IMG/VR virus record: IMGVR_UViG_3300023222_000089
Location: 1-42,389 of that record
DNA: 42,389 nt
Direction: 5' to 3' (one strand)
Source: a virus
Under the pieces are notes generated by a model. It made no database searches. It saw nothing but the letters and a program-made list of their open reading frames with translations, and was not told where the DNA came from. Of this stretch, positions 20,417 to 26,971 are shown one piece after another. Positions within the stretch are counted from its first letter, which is position 1; each line of letters opens with the position of its first letter. The translations under genes were made by a program, and so were the position numbers.

Positions 20417-21391
20417 TTATTTACTCCCTTTAAAGTCAATACCTATACCATCAAGGTAATCAAGTGCGTATTCAATACCTACTTGTGTATCGTCGTTTAC
20501 GATATAATCATCATGACTGTTCGATAGGTTATTTCTAATGACGAATGCGCAAATTATTTTATCTTTTATTTTTTCAAAATCTGTTCTGGTGTCTAAATTT
20601 ATAACCCATGAATGAAGTGCACCGTGTATTTCTTCGCATATCAGTCCTTTTTTAAAGTAATCATCAGCAACATCCTTAACATGCCTCTCCTTGACTTCTT
20701 TGTATTTATTGAATGCCTCTTCCGGGGCCTTAAAGCTGCCAAGATACAATTGAGTTCCCTTTATGCTGATACTGGCCGCGTATGCATTTCTATCTTTGCA
20801 TACTCCTTGCGGACAATCTCCCTTATCTACCCTCTTACCGGTGAATAGATTATTTATCTCCCTAGGTACAAATCTACAGTTTTCTTTTGAATATATTTTA
20901 TTTCCTTCGTTTATTATATCTTTGTCTAAGTGCAATCCTTGTGCGTAGTTTTCATTAAACCACAAAGAGAAATTCTTTAGGTTAAGCCATTCATCACTTA
21001 CGGTGCAGCCTATATATGTAGGATTTTTTCGTTGGCACTTTTCAGAATAGCACCTTTCTAGCATTCCACTCCAAACAGAATAGCACTTGGTTTTCTTTCC
21101 GTTTTTATCTATGGTTTTTACTCCCTCCCTGCATCCAACCCCGTAAAGCTTGCTCTTCCTTTTTTTATTATCCTCTTGCGTATACACTGGCTTTGTTTCT
21201 TCTACTACTGGTCTTTCGTGTAAAGTCCATTTTTTACATGAGAAATTATTTACCTCTCCATTATTATCAACAACGTAAATATCACCCATCAATCTATCTG
21301 GTTTGGATAAAAGGTATTTTCTTTCTTCACCGTCAGTTAAAACGTAATTAATCTCTAACTCTATTTCTTCCCATTTAATTTCAATACTCAT
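20417..21391 (-). CDS. Homing-endonuclease-like domain embedded in a phage protein, 324 aa
   Basis: Residues about 85-235 match the neighbouring-type endonuclease gene at 13595: YSVWSGMLERCYSEK, then PTYIGCTVSDEWLNLKNFSL, LDKDIINEGNKIYSKENCRF, and an AP2-like part (AASISIKGTQLYLGSFKAPE). Residues 1-75 (DGEERKYLLSKPDRLMGDIY) and the last 75 (RTDFEKIKDKIICAFVIRNN, ending in YALDYLDGIGIDF) look like pieces of ordinary phage proteins, so the endonuclease module appears inserted in a host frame without breaking it. Whether cleavage activity survives cannot be told. Confidence 0.7.
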   Translation of the reverse strand: MSIEIKWEEIELEINYVLTDGEERKYLLSKPDRLMGDIYVVDNNGEVNNFSCKKWTLHERPVVEETKPVYTQEDNKKRKSKLYGVGCREGVKTIDKNGKKTKCYSVWSGMLERCYSEKCQRKNPTYIGCTVSDEWLNLKNFSLWFNENYAQGLHLDKDIINEGNKIYSKENCRFVPREINNLFTGKRVDKGDCPQGVCKDRNAYAASISIKGTQLYLGSFKAPEEAFNKYKEVKERHVKDVADDYFKKGLICEEIHGALHSWVINLDTRTDFEKIKDKIICAFVIRNNLSNSHDDYIVNDDTQVGIEYALDYLDGIGIDFKGSK

Positions 21392-21411
21392 TGTTATTCC
21401 TTAGTTGTTGG

Positions 21412-21774
21412 TTATTTTAAATCGTCAGGTGTTAGTTTGAAGTGCTTAGATATAGCCTGAAGTTTATTCGCTGCTCTCATTGCAGCACCTGCTACTTTTT
21501 TAGGGTATTTTCCTGCGTTTTGTATTACTCTAAGTTCAACTATTGAATCATTTATATTTAACGCCTCAATGTTGAATTTTCCTGTAGGTATAGGGTTTGA
21601 GTTTTTATATAACGGCCTATTAATGAGAAGAATAAATTTTTCTCTATCCTTTCCCCACATGCCTATTCTTTCCATTCCGTTCATGTAGCAAACATCACCT
21701 CTTGCAGTGTTGGTGTTATATCTAACTGCCCAATCTGGAGCATGGTCGATTTCTTTTTGTGTTAAGTCTCTCAT
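21412..21774 (-). CDS. Hypothetical phage protein, 120 aa
   Basis: N-terminal MRDLTQKEIDHAPDWAVRYN, a beta region with GDVCYMNGMERIGMW, then a basic helical C-terminus (AMRAANKLQAISKHFKLTPDD). The start resembles small phage proteins of the form LTQEEIDNAPDWA, known but uncharacterised. Coupled by ATGA to the upstream 59-residue gene. Confidence 0.7.
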   Translation of the reverse strand: MRDLTQKEIDHAPDWAVRYNTNTARGDVCYMNGMERIGMWGKDREKFILLINRPLYKNSNPIPTGKFNIEALNINDSIVELRVIQNAGKYPKKVAGAAMRAANKLQAISKHFKLTPDDLK

Positions 21775-21950
21775 TGTTGGTTGTCCTCAAGCTTTACTTT
21801 TAATATGTAAGGTTTTACAGAAAGAAAGCAGTCTTCAAAAATAACGAGCGGAGCTTTACATTTTGGTCCGACATCTGAAATATTATTGTAATAGCAACCT
21901 TTGCAGGTAACAGTTTCCTTACCTGTAATTACCTTTTCTAGTTCTGGCAT
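21771..21950 (-). CDS. Small Cys-containing protein, 59 aa
   Basis: Cys at about 16, 19, 31 and 41 (VTCKGCYYN, KCKAP, EDCFLSV) form a plausible metal-binding site. Start MPELEKVITGKETVTCKGC. A 4-base overlap (ATGA) with the 120-residue gene supports translation. Function unknown. Confidence 0.6.
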   Translation of the reverse strand: MPELEKVITGKETVTCKGCYYNNISDVGPKCKAPLVIFEDCFLSVKPYILKVKLEDNQQ

Positions 21951-21961
21951 TATTGGTTATC

Positions 21962-22069
21962 CTATTGTATGTTCAATAAATAATTACCAAGATCTGCAAT
22001 AGACTCAGCGAATAATAAGATAGTGAATGCAAATGCAATTTTTATTGAGTTTTTAGTTTCTTCTTTCAT
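21962..22069 (-). CDS. Small membrane peptide, 35 aa
   Basis: MKEETKNSIKIAFAFTILLF begins a peptide with one hydrophobic helix (about residues 9-22). It follows the repeat-protein stop by 1 base, with GGTGG upstream. No function assigned. Confidence 0.45.
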   Translation of the reverse strand: MKEETKNSIKIAFAFTILLFAESIADLGNYLLNIQ

Positions 22070-22070
22070 T

Positions 22071-22727
22071 TTAACCACCATTACTATCGAATTCAGATAA
22101 AAGTTTAATTAAAAGTTTTGACTCTGCTGACCATGCTGCTGACCTTGCTGCTGACTCTGCTGACCATGCTGCTGACCATGCTGCTGACTCTGCTGACCAT
22201 GCTGCTGACTCTGCTGCTGACTCTGTTGACCATGCTGCTGACCTTGCTGCTGACTCTGCTGACCATGCTGCTGACTCTGCTGACCATGCTGCTGACCTTG
22301 CTGCTGACCAGTCACTGTTTTGAGGTGATTCATGGCAAGATATAACATTTCTTATTGAATCATTTACATCTTCACCATTATCAGAGTTAATCAAACCATT
22401 TAAACGAGATATTGCCATAGCGTGTCTAACTGATGTTATATCTATATCTATTGGTATTGATTTTAATAGTTTTACAGGAAAATCCAAATATTCATTATTC
22501 GGCAATCCCTCATAAATTTTCTCTGCAAGATAAATCAACCAAGATGGGAGGCTCATATCGGTAATTGCTTTCTCTAAAGGCGATTCTTCTGTTTGCATTG
22601 CACAACCAAAAAAGCAACCTTGGTTTGATTCGTTTAACCACTCACCTCGAATTAATCGATCTGCTTCTTGGTGCTCTTGCATTTCACTAACCCATTTTTG
22701 TTTTTTTTCTTTATTCCAAGTTTTCAT
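22071..22727 (-). CDS. Repeat protein with Ser-Ala-Ala-Trp tail, 218 aa
   Basis: The N-terminal 140 residues are a folded-looking domain (NQGCFFGCAMQTEESPLEKA; LPSWLIYLAEKIYEGLP; SIPIDIDITSVRHAMA). Residues about 140-205 are a low-complexity array of WSAESAA, RSAAWS and similar units, followed by a short non-repeated end (LLIKLLSEFDSNGG). The same architecture occurs in phage and plasmid proteins with Ala/Ser/Trp arrays; the role is not known. It is second in the leftward early transcript, overlapping the ribbon-helix-helix gene by 4 bases (ATGA). Confidence 0.75.
   Translation of the reverse strand: MKTWNKEKKQKWVSEMQEHQEADRLIRGEWLNESNQGCFFGCAMQTEESPLEKAITDMSLPSWLIYLAEKIYEGLPNNEYLDFPVKLLKSIPIDIDITSVRHAMAISRLNGLINSDNGEDVNDSIRNVISCHESPQNSDWSAARSAAWSAESAAWSAESAARSAAWSTESAAESAAWSAESAAWSAAWSAESAARSAAWSAESKLLIKLLSEFDSNGG
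22105..22320. repeat. Short tandem repeats encoding the Ser-Ala-Ala-Trp array
   Basis: Variants of CTGCTGACCATG, CTGCTGACTCTG and CTGCTGACCTTG alternate in 9- to 12-base units. They open long frames on both strands (for example 22118-22345 plus and 22109-22348 minus), which are by-products of the periodicity and not genes. Copy number is likely to vary by slippage in multiples of 3. Confidence 0.85.
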
Positions 22728-22882
22728 TTTTTAGCCCTGTTAAGTTTTGTTTTTATAACGGAGAACAAATAAGCGCTTTGCGTCATACCTTCTAATATTG
22801 CCGCTGTTTGTATTTGCTTTAACCAATCATCAGTAACGTACATCTTTATATGCTTTTTAATTTCTTTCTTTTCTTTTGTCAT
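22724..22882 (-). CDS. Ribbon-helix-helix (Arc/CopG-like) repressor, 52 aa
   Basis: The product has a lysine-rich start, a short strand (HIKMYVTDDWLKQIQ) and two helices (TAAILEGMTQSAYLFSVI), the size and layout of Arc/CopG-type DNA-binding proteins, which bind as dimers of dimers to short palindromes. It is the first gene of the leftward early transcript and is followed by the repeat protein with an ATGA overlap. Two TAGTACTA palindromes lie just upstream within the divergent promoters, plausible operators for it. Too short for a CI-type repressor. Confidence 0.7.
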   Translation of the reverse strand: MTKEKKEIKKHIKMYVTDDWLKQIQTAAILEGMTQSAYLFSVIKTKLNRAKK

Positions 22883-22910
22883 TCTATGCCCCTGTATTTG
22901 TTTTATTAAT

Positions 22911-22926
22911 ATTAGTACTATATAAG
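22911..22926. promoter_or_regulatory. Putative operator, copy 1
   Basis: 16-base sequence ATTAGTACTATATAAG, with the perfect palindrome TAGTACTA at 22913-22920. It overlaps a possible minus-strand -10 (TAATAT) of a downstream promoter. Exact copy at 22967-22982, 56 bases away. Confidence 0.6.
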
Positions 22927-22961
22927 AACTAATGCAAGAAAAACTTTAATACCATTTAAAT

Positions 22962-22990
22962 ATTAAATTAGTACTATATAAGGTTGACAA
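22962..22990 (-). promoter_or_regulatory. Leftward early promoter
   Basis: Minus strand: TTGTCA (plus 22985-22990; 5 of 6), 17-base spacer, TTTAAT (plus 22962-22967; 5 of 6). Operator copy 2 lies in its spacer. The -35 overlaps the rightward promoter's -35. Confidence 0.6.
22967..22982. promoter_or_regulatory. Putative operator, copy 2
   Basis: Identical 16-base copy of 22911-22926, with TAGTACTA at 22969-22976. Placed between the -10 and -35 of the leftward promoter and immediately upstream of the rightward -35, so one bound repressor could act on both. Confidence 0.6.
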
Positions 22991-23012
22991 TACTTTTAAC
23001 TTAATCTAATAT
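22984..23012 (+). promoter_or_regulatory. Rightward early promoter
   Basis: Perfect -35 TTGACA (22984-22989), 17-base spacer, -10 TAATAT (23007-23012; 4 of 6). Predicted start near 23019, 25 bases before the first rightward gene. Confidence 0.7.
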
Positions 23013-23043
23013 TAATTGCATACCAACAACGAGATAATTTAAA

Positions 23044-23220
23044 ATGTTCAAAGTAACCATAGAGAAATTTAACGGAGAAGAAATTCACACAATGTCATTA
23101 CCGACAAAAAAAGAAGCAAAGAAATATAGAGGTGACGTGATGAAATTAAACGGAATGGTTAAACACGCTGGTCGCTTTGTTAATTATTCTGATGGTATTG
23201 AGCTTTTTACTAATTTTTAA
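23044..23220 (+). CDS. First rightward early protein, 58 aa
   Basis: Product MFKVTIEKFNGEEIHTMSLP and onward, basic, with a strand-strand-helix pattern. It occupies the position of a Cro-type gene but no helix-turn-helix is visible. It lies 25 bases after the predicted transcription start, with only a weak GAGA ribosome-binding site. Unrecognised. Confidence 0.65.
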   Translation: MFKVTIEKFNGEEIHTMSLPTKKEAKKYRGDVMKLNGMVKHAGRFVNYSDGIELFTNF

Positions 23221-23294
23221 AATCTTGTTTAATTAACGTGACAGTTTTAAACAAACAGCCCACCAGGGCATCATAAATAATTAAAGGAAATGTA

Positions 23295-23576
23295 ATGGCA
23301 GATAACAAATATAAAGAATTTAGAAACTACATGGTTAACGAGCTCGGCATAACAAGGCAAGATATAGAGGCATGGACAAAGCAAAGTACAGCTAACGAAA
23401 TAGAAAAAATACTTTCTGGTTTGGATGTTAAAGAAATGGTTTCTGGTGCTATCAAACGTTGTGCTTATGATGCTGTTAACTCTGGTGGGTATGGTAGAGG
23501 CGTTGAACTTAGAAATGCTTTAGCAAAAGAGATAGCAGATAAAATGCTACTTGAAATAAAATTTAAAGCTAGCTAA
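23295..23576 (+). CDS. Hypothetical protein, 93 aa
   Basis: Helical protein with an N-terminal NYMVNELGITRQDIEAWTKQ segment reminiscent of a helix-turn-helix, but this is weak. AAAGGAAA before the ATG is a good ribosome-binding site. The 74-base gap before it holds only a 4-bp hairpin (GCCC-ACCA-GGGC). Function unknown. Confidence 0.65.
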   Translation: MADNKYKEFRNYMVNELGITRQDIEAWTKQSTANEIEKILSGLDVKEMVSGAIKRCAYDAVNSGGYGRGVELRNALAKEIADKMLLEIKFKAS

Positions 23577-23577
23577 C

Positions 23578-23603
23578 AACTCTATCTTTACAACTAAAGA
23601 GTT
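23578..23603 (+). terminator. Weak intercistronic hairpin (possible attenuator)
   Basis: AACTCT (23578-23583) can pair with AGAGTT (23598-23603), or an inner CTTTA-CAAC-TAAAG hairpin can form instead. Followed by TTATAAATT. Too weak for a firm terminator call. Confidence 0.35.
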
Positions 23604-23626
23604 TTATAAATTAAATAGGAATGAAT

Positions 23627-23962
23627 ATGAAATCTTATGACTATAAAAATGCAAAAAGGTTTATAGAGGAGAATAAAAGCCAAATAAAGATCGCCTCGTT
23701 GGGAATGAAAGAAGATTGGTTTTGGACCGCAGAAACTGTTTTTGAAGATGGTGAATTCAAAGTTGATTTTGATGACGATAAATTAACGATAGGTGGGATA
23801 TCATCAAGCCAATGGGGTACACCTTCACTTATGATAGAGATGGATGGTGATGTTGAGTATTTTAAAGATTGTTTTGTTGGCGAATCTGATGGAGCTAAAC
23901 CAGAGTGGATTAGTTTAGGCTGCCTATCTGAGCCCGTTCAGAATGATATCGATAAAATGTAA
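23627..23962 (+). CDS. Hypothetical acidic protein, 111 aa
   Basis: Start at 23627 preferred over 23621 because AGGA is 6 bases before it. The product is acidic, with paired Trp (KEDWFWTAETVFEDGEF) and a beta-rich centre. A DNA-mimic or inhibitor role is possible from charge alone, which is speculation. Not recognised. Confidence 0.65.
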   Translation: MKSYDYKNAKRFIEENKSQIKIASLGMKEDWFWTAETVFEDGEFKVDFDDDKLTIGGISSSQWGTPSLMIEMDGDVEYFKDCFVGESDGAKPEWISLGCLSEPVQNDIDKM

Positions 23963-23987
23963 ACGTAGATTAAACACCTAACCTATC

Positions 23988-24010
23988 AAGTCGCTTAATT
24001 GCGACTTTTC
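23988..24010 (+). terminator. Intrinsic terminator/attenuator in rightward operon
   Basis: 7-bp stem AAGTCGC (23988-23994) with GCGACTT (24001-24007), 6-base loop, short T-run. A further weak pairing (AAGGC with GCCTT, 24018-24055 area) follows. The 139-base gap 23963-24101 holds no gene; it may attenuate or restart transcription towards the recombination genes. Confidence 0.5.
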
Positions 24011-24101
24011 CGGTGCAAGGCGTGGATAAGTTCTCAATTCAACAGGTAATGCCTTAGAACCAATAAACATATGAATTATTCAAATTAAATAAGGAATGGT
24101 T

Positions 24102-24272
24102 ATGGAAATTACACCAGGAGTAAAGATTCATTTAAATTCAAAGCTAGAAGCTTTAATCGATTTGGAAAATGAAATAAAAAACGAAAATTACGAAACGGTA
24201 AGTCAGATTATGGGTCACATATATAGCGCGATCGAGTGGCAGAAGAAATACAATAAGGAAAAAGTCGTATGA
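24102..24272 (+). CDS. Small hypothetical protein, 56 aa
   Basis: MEITPGVKIHLNSKLEALID begins a mostly helical peptide. AAGGAA is 7 bases before the ATG, and the 4-base ATGA overlap with the next gene implies coupling. Unrecognised. Confidence 0.65.
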   Translation: MEITPGVKIHLNSKLEALIDLENEIKNENYETVSQIMGHIYSAIEWQKKYNKEKVV

Positions 24273-24787
24273 ACAGCGAAAATAAAACACATTACAGAAA
24301 GGCTTTTAAATCACCATATTTGAGTAGCGCCGACATAGTTGGGCCGACAATATTAACTATTAGTCATGTTGTTCTAGCTAAAGATCAAACAAAGAAAACA
24401 AAGGATTCATTTAATACGGCTCATTTTGTTGAAAAACAATTAAGACAGGGTGAACAGTTAAAGCCTATGGTGTTGAATGCTATAAACTCTAGAACACTGT
24501 ATCAACTCACTGGCTCACACTTTATTGAAGACTGGCAAAACATACCAGTAACTATTTTTGTTGATAGTAACGTTCGTTTTGGGCGTGATACGGTAGAAGG
24601 TTTACGCATCAGCATTCAACCACCAGCTTTAACAAGGGCAGTAATTAATCGTGACAGTAACATGTGGAAAAATGCGATTTCAGCATACAAGCGTGATGGG
24701 AATTTTAATGCAGTACTTGAACGCGCCGATATGTCACAAGAGGATATGCAGTTTATAGTTGACGAGGTGGCAGCTAACAATGTTTAA
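24269..24787 (+). CDS. Recombination-module protein upstream of YqaJ, 172 aa
   Basis: Start MNSENKTHYRKAFKSPYLSS then DIVGPTILTISHVVL, KKTKDSFNTAHFVEKQ. This is a pattern I associate with a phage protein that regularly precedes YqaJ-type exonucleases; its role is undefined. It overlaps both neighbours (4 bases before, 8 bases after). It may bind or modify single-stranded DNA or act as partner of the nuclease, by analogy with exonuclease-annealase pairs. Confidence 0.6.
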   Translation: MNSENKTHYRKAFKSPYLSSADIVGPTILTISHVVLAKDQTKKTKDSFNTAHFVEKQLRQGEQLKPMVLNAINSRTLYQLTGSHFIEDWQNIPVTIFVDSNVRFGRDTVEGLRISIQPPALTRAVINRDSNMWKNAISAYKRDGNFNAVLERADMSQEDMQFIVDEVAANNV

Positions 24788-25556
24788 ATTCTATGATATA
24801 GAGCAAAATACCGACATATGGCTTAATCACCGCGGCGGAAAGCTGACAAGCTCTAAGCTCGGCGTAATAATGGCAACAAATAACGATTATTCAATATTTA
24901 CTCTCGGTAAGGAATCTTTTGCGATAGCTGATAATAAAGTTAAAAAACTGCTGAAATCTAGGTTTTCATTAAAAATTGATGCTGAGCATGAACTTAAAAC
25001 CATGGAGGAAAAAGGCTTAAAGAAAGCATTCACAGCAGTGGCTAGTAAATACGCAAGTAACATAGCTCTTGAGCAAGTTACGGGCAAGCCAATTATCAGT
25101 GGATATTCAAATGACCATATGCAAAGAGGGCACGAACAAGAGCCGCAAGCTGTAATGTTATACGAGGAACAAACTTTTTGCACTGTTAGTAATGGTGGTT
25201 TCTTTGGCTCTGATTTTGTTGGTTCTTCTCCTGACGGCCTAGTTTATGATGATGGCGTTATTGAGGTTAAGTCAGTTATATCTAATATCCATTATGATAA
25301 CGTAAAGCGACAAGGAGTTGACCCAGCTTATAAATGGCAACACATAGGCAACCTTAAATTTACTGGTAGAAAATGGATAGATTTTGTTAGTTATTGCGAA
25401 GACTACCCACCAGGAAAGCAGTTATTTATCCACCGATTAAACAAGAATGATTTAACAAAAGAATTCGAAATGATTGATATTCGTGTGGCTGAATTTAAAA
25501 AGCTTGTGGATAAATGTCGCATTAACATTTTAGAAAGCAAATATGATAATTATTAA
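24780..25556 (+). CDS. YqaJ-type recombination exonuclease, 258 aa
   Basis: Lambda-exonuclease-like enzyme that resects DNA ends for recombination. Motifs: LTSSKLGVIMA near residue 25, MQRGHEQEPQAVMLYEE (Gly-His-Glu box, near residue 115), GSDFVGSSPDGLVY (metal-binding Asp, near 145) and GVIEVKS (Glu-Val-Lys, near 160), which together form the PD-(D/E)XK active site. The ATG at 24780 is chosen over an upstream in-frame ATG at 24759 because GAGGTGG lies 9 bases before it. No RecT/Erf annealase is recognisable next to it. Confidence 0.9.
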   Translation: MFKFYDIEQNTDIWLNHRGGKLTSSKLGVIMATNNDYSIFTLGKESFAIADNKVKKLLKSRFSLKIDAEHELKTMEEKGLKKAFTAVASKYASNIALEQVTGKPIISGYSNDHMQRGHEQEPQAVMLYEEQTFCTVSNGGFFGSDFVGSSPDGLVYDDGVIEVKSVISNIHYDNVKRQGVDPAYKWQHIGNLKFTGRKWIDFVSYCEDYPPGKQLFIHRLNKNDLTKEFEMIDIRVAEFKKLVDKCRINILESKYDNY

Positions 25557-25580
25557 TTTAACAACATAGGAATATAAAAG

Positions 25581-25784
25581 ATGAATAAAGAAGCAGTTAG
25601 ACAACAAATACTAGGCATGCTGATTGAAGAGAGTCCGGAAATGCTAGATATAGCAAGACAGGCTGAAAAAGAAATCTTGGAAGCAGTGATAAAAGCAACA
25701 AATGACGAAGACAAAGACAAAAAAGCGGCAAAGTTTCTCGGTGTGACTTTAGCGTCACTTGAATTTGAAGATATGTGTGATTGA
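25581..25784 (+). CDS. Hypothetical acidic helical protein, 67 aa
   Basis: Highly helical and charged (MNKEAVRQQILGMLIEESPE; NDEDKDKKAAKFLGV). TAGGAA lies before the ATG. It sits between the exonuclease and the probable ssDNA-binding protein. Unrecognised. Confidence 0.65.
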   Translation: MNKEAVRQQILGMLIEESPEMLDIARQAEKEILEAVIKATNDEDKDKKAAKFLGVTLASLEFEDMCD

Positions 25785-25836
25785 TTATAATTAAACCATT
25801 CGTTAATACAGAATGGCTCAACAAGGATTAAATAAA

Positions 25837-26136
25837 ATGTCAAAAAGAATATCAGCGGTAATTGATGAGTATAAAAAAGACGGCCAAGACAAAGCGAAAT
25901 GGATTGATATCGGCGCAATATTAACTAACAACAATGGTAAGGAATATATTCTGCTAAACCCTGAAGTTAATCTTGCTGGTGTTTTGGCTAAACAGAACGC
26001 GCTAGAGTTCGCCAAAGGTGGCCAGATGAGAAGTAATGTCATGTGCTCCATAGTTGAAGATTCAAACCAAAACAATCAGCAACAAGGTGGTTTTTCACAA
26101 CAAAACCCTCAACAGAGCGGATATAATCAAAGATAA
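25837..26136 (+). CDS. Probable single-stranded-DNA-binding-type protein, 99 aa
   Basis: A beta-rich core (KRISAVIDEYKKDGQDKAKW; IGAILTNNNGKEYILLNPEV; AGVLAKQNALE) is followed by a Gln/Asn/Gly-rich flexible tail (QNNQQQGGFSQQNPQQSGYN), the layout of small phage ssDNA-binding proteins. The usual acidic C-terminal tip is absent (it ends NQR). The start at 25837 is preferred over 25813 because AAGGA is 9 bases upstream. Placement beside the exonuclease supports the call. Confidence 0.55.
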   Translation: MSKRISAVIDEYKKDGQDKAKWIDIGAILTNNNGKEYILLNPEVNLAGVLAKQNALEFAKGGQMRSNVMCSIVEDSNQNNQQQGGFSQQNPQQSGYNQR

Positions 26137-26180
26137 ATCTTAACCAGGTGAAAGGACTCGCCATTTTTTAGGGGGATAAA

Positions 26181-26441
26181 ATGAAATACGACGACTGGTT
26201 TATACTAGATCAATACATACTTTACGGATTTATAGTTTTTACTTTTGTAGGTTCGTATTTTGAAACTAACCCTGTTGATTTTAAACACCCGACTAATCAG
26301 TTTTTAACATTCTTTGTATTGCCTATTGCTGTTATAGCTTTACTTGTAGTGTTAACTCTTTATTTGTCGGGTGATATTTATAAATTAAATTGTGATGACG
26401 TAGATTGTAAAATTAATAGCTTTTACCACATCGAATCATAA
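26181..26441 (+). CDS. Small membrane protein, 86 aa
   Basis: Two transmembrane segments (YILYGFIVFTFVGSYF about residues 12-27; FFVLPIAVIALLVVLTLYL about 45-63), then a short tail with two Cys (NCDDVDC). AGGGGG lies 8 bases before the ATG. It is the last rightward gene and overlaps the converging fibre-assembly gene by 19 bases. Unknown role. Confidence 0.65.
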   Translation: MKYDDWFILDQYILYGFIVFTFVGSYFETNPVDFKHPTNQFLTFFVLPIAVIALLVVLTLYLSGDIYKLNCDDVDCKINSFYHIES

Positions 26442-26959
26442 TATGTTTTAAGCTCATCAACAGTCGTCATTGCATTAACTAAATCATATTGCTCCATCTC
26501 CCAGTCAAAAGATGGTTGAACATACAGGTCTAAAGATGTTTTAAAAGGTTCTATATCCGCAGGGGTTAGCGTTATCCAGTCATATTCACCTATTTTAAAT
26601 ATTCTATTTCCTACTATTGTTCTTATATTGTTTATGTTATTTGCATCGTCCCTGTCTATTAAATTAATAGTCGAACCATTAAAGTCAAAGCTGCCTAATT
26701 GCATTTTACATCTTTTAACTTGATTCATTCCATAGATTGAACTTTTAATTTGCTCTATCGGTTTTAAGGTAAAATCCCACATTTCATGAGCATTACCATC
26801 TATTACTGTATAAATAGGAGCGGATGTTTTATTGTTATAAAAAAAATACGGGTATGCTGTAGGAAACTCCCAGTCCTTAATAGAATCAACATAACCATCA
26901 GGCTTTAAACCGTTCACAGTATCTATTACTTCTTCATCTTTAATTTTTACAAATGTCAT
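26423..26959 (-). CDS. Tail-fibre-associated protein (assembly type), 178 aa
   Basis: Directly downstream of the tail fibre gene. The N-terminus (DEEVIDTVNGLKPDGYVDSI) and C-terminal helices (DWEMEQYDLVNAMTTVDELK) resemble phage fibre-assembly or fibre-module proteins of the DUF4376 type. Position and size support a chaperone or fibre-tip role, which remains an inference. Confidence 0.55.
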   Translation of the reverse strand: MTFVKIKDEEVIDTVNGLKPDGYVDSIKDWEFPTAYPYFFYNNKTSAPIYTVIDGNAHEMWDFTLKPIEQIKSSIYGMNQVKRCKMQLGSFDFNGSTINLIDRDDANNINNIRTIVGNRIFKIGEYDWITLTPADIEPFKTSLDLYVQPSFDWEMEQYDLVNAMTTVDELKTYYDSMW

Positions 26960-26971
26960 TACTTTTCCCTT

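Noticed and set aside
22105-22320. CRISPR array
   Set aside because: Units are 9-12 bases, directly abutting and translated; there are no spacers and no cas genes.
22109-22348. Overlapping long frames on both strands in the repeat array (Gln/His-rich, Val/Ser-rich, Leu/Thr-rich)
   Set aside because: They arise from the short-period DNA repeats; only the 218-residue frame has a proper start, an upstream neighbour overlap and a folded N-terminal domain.
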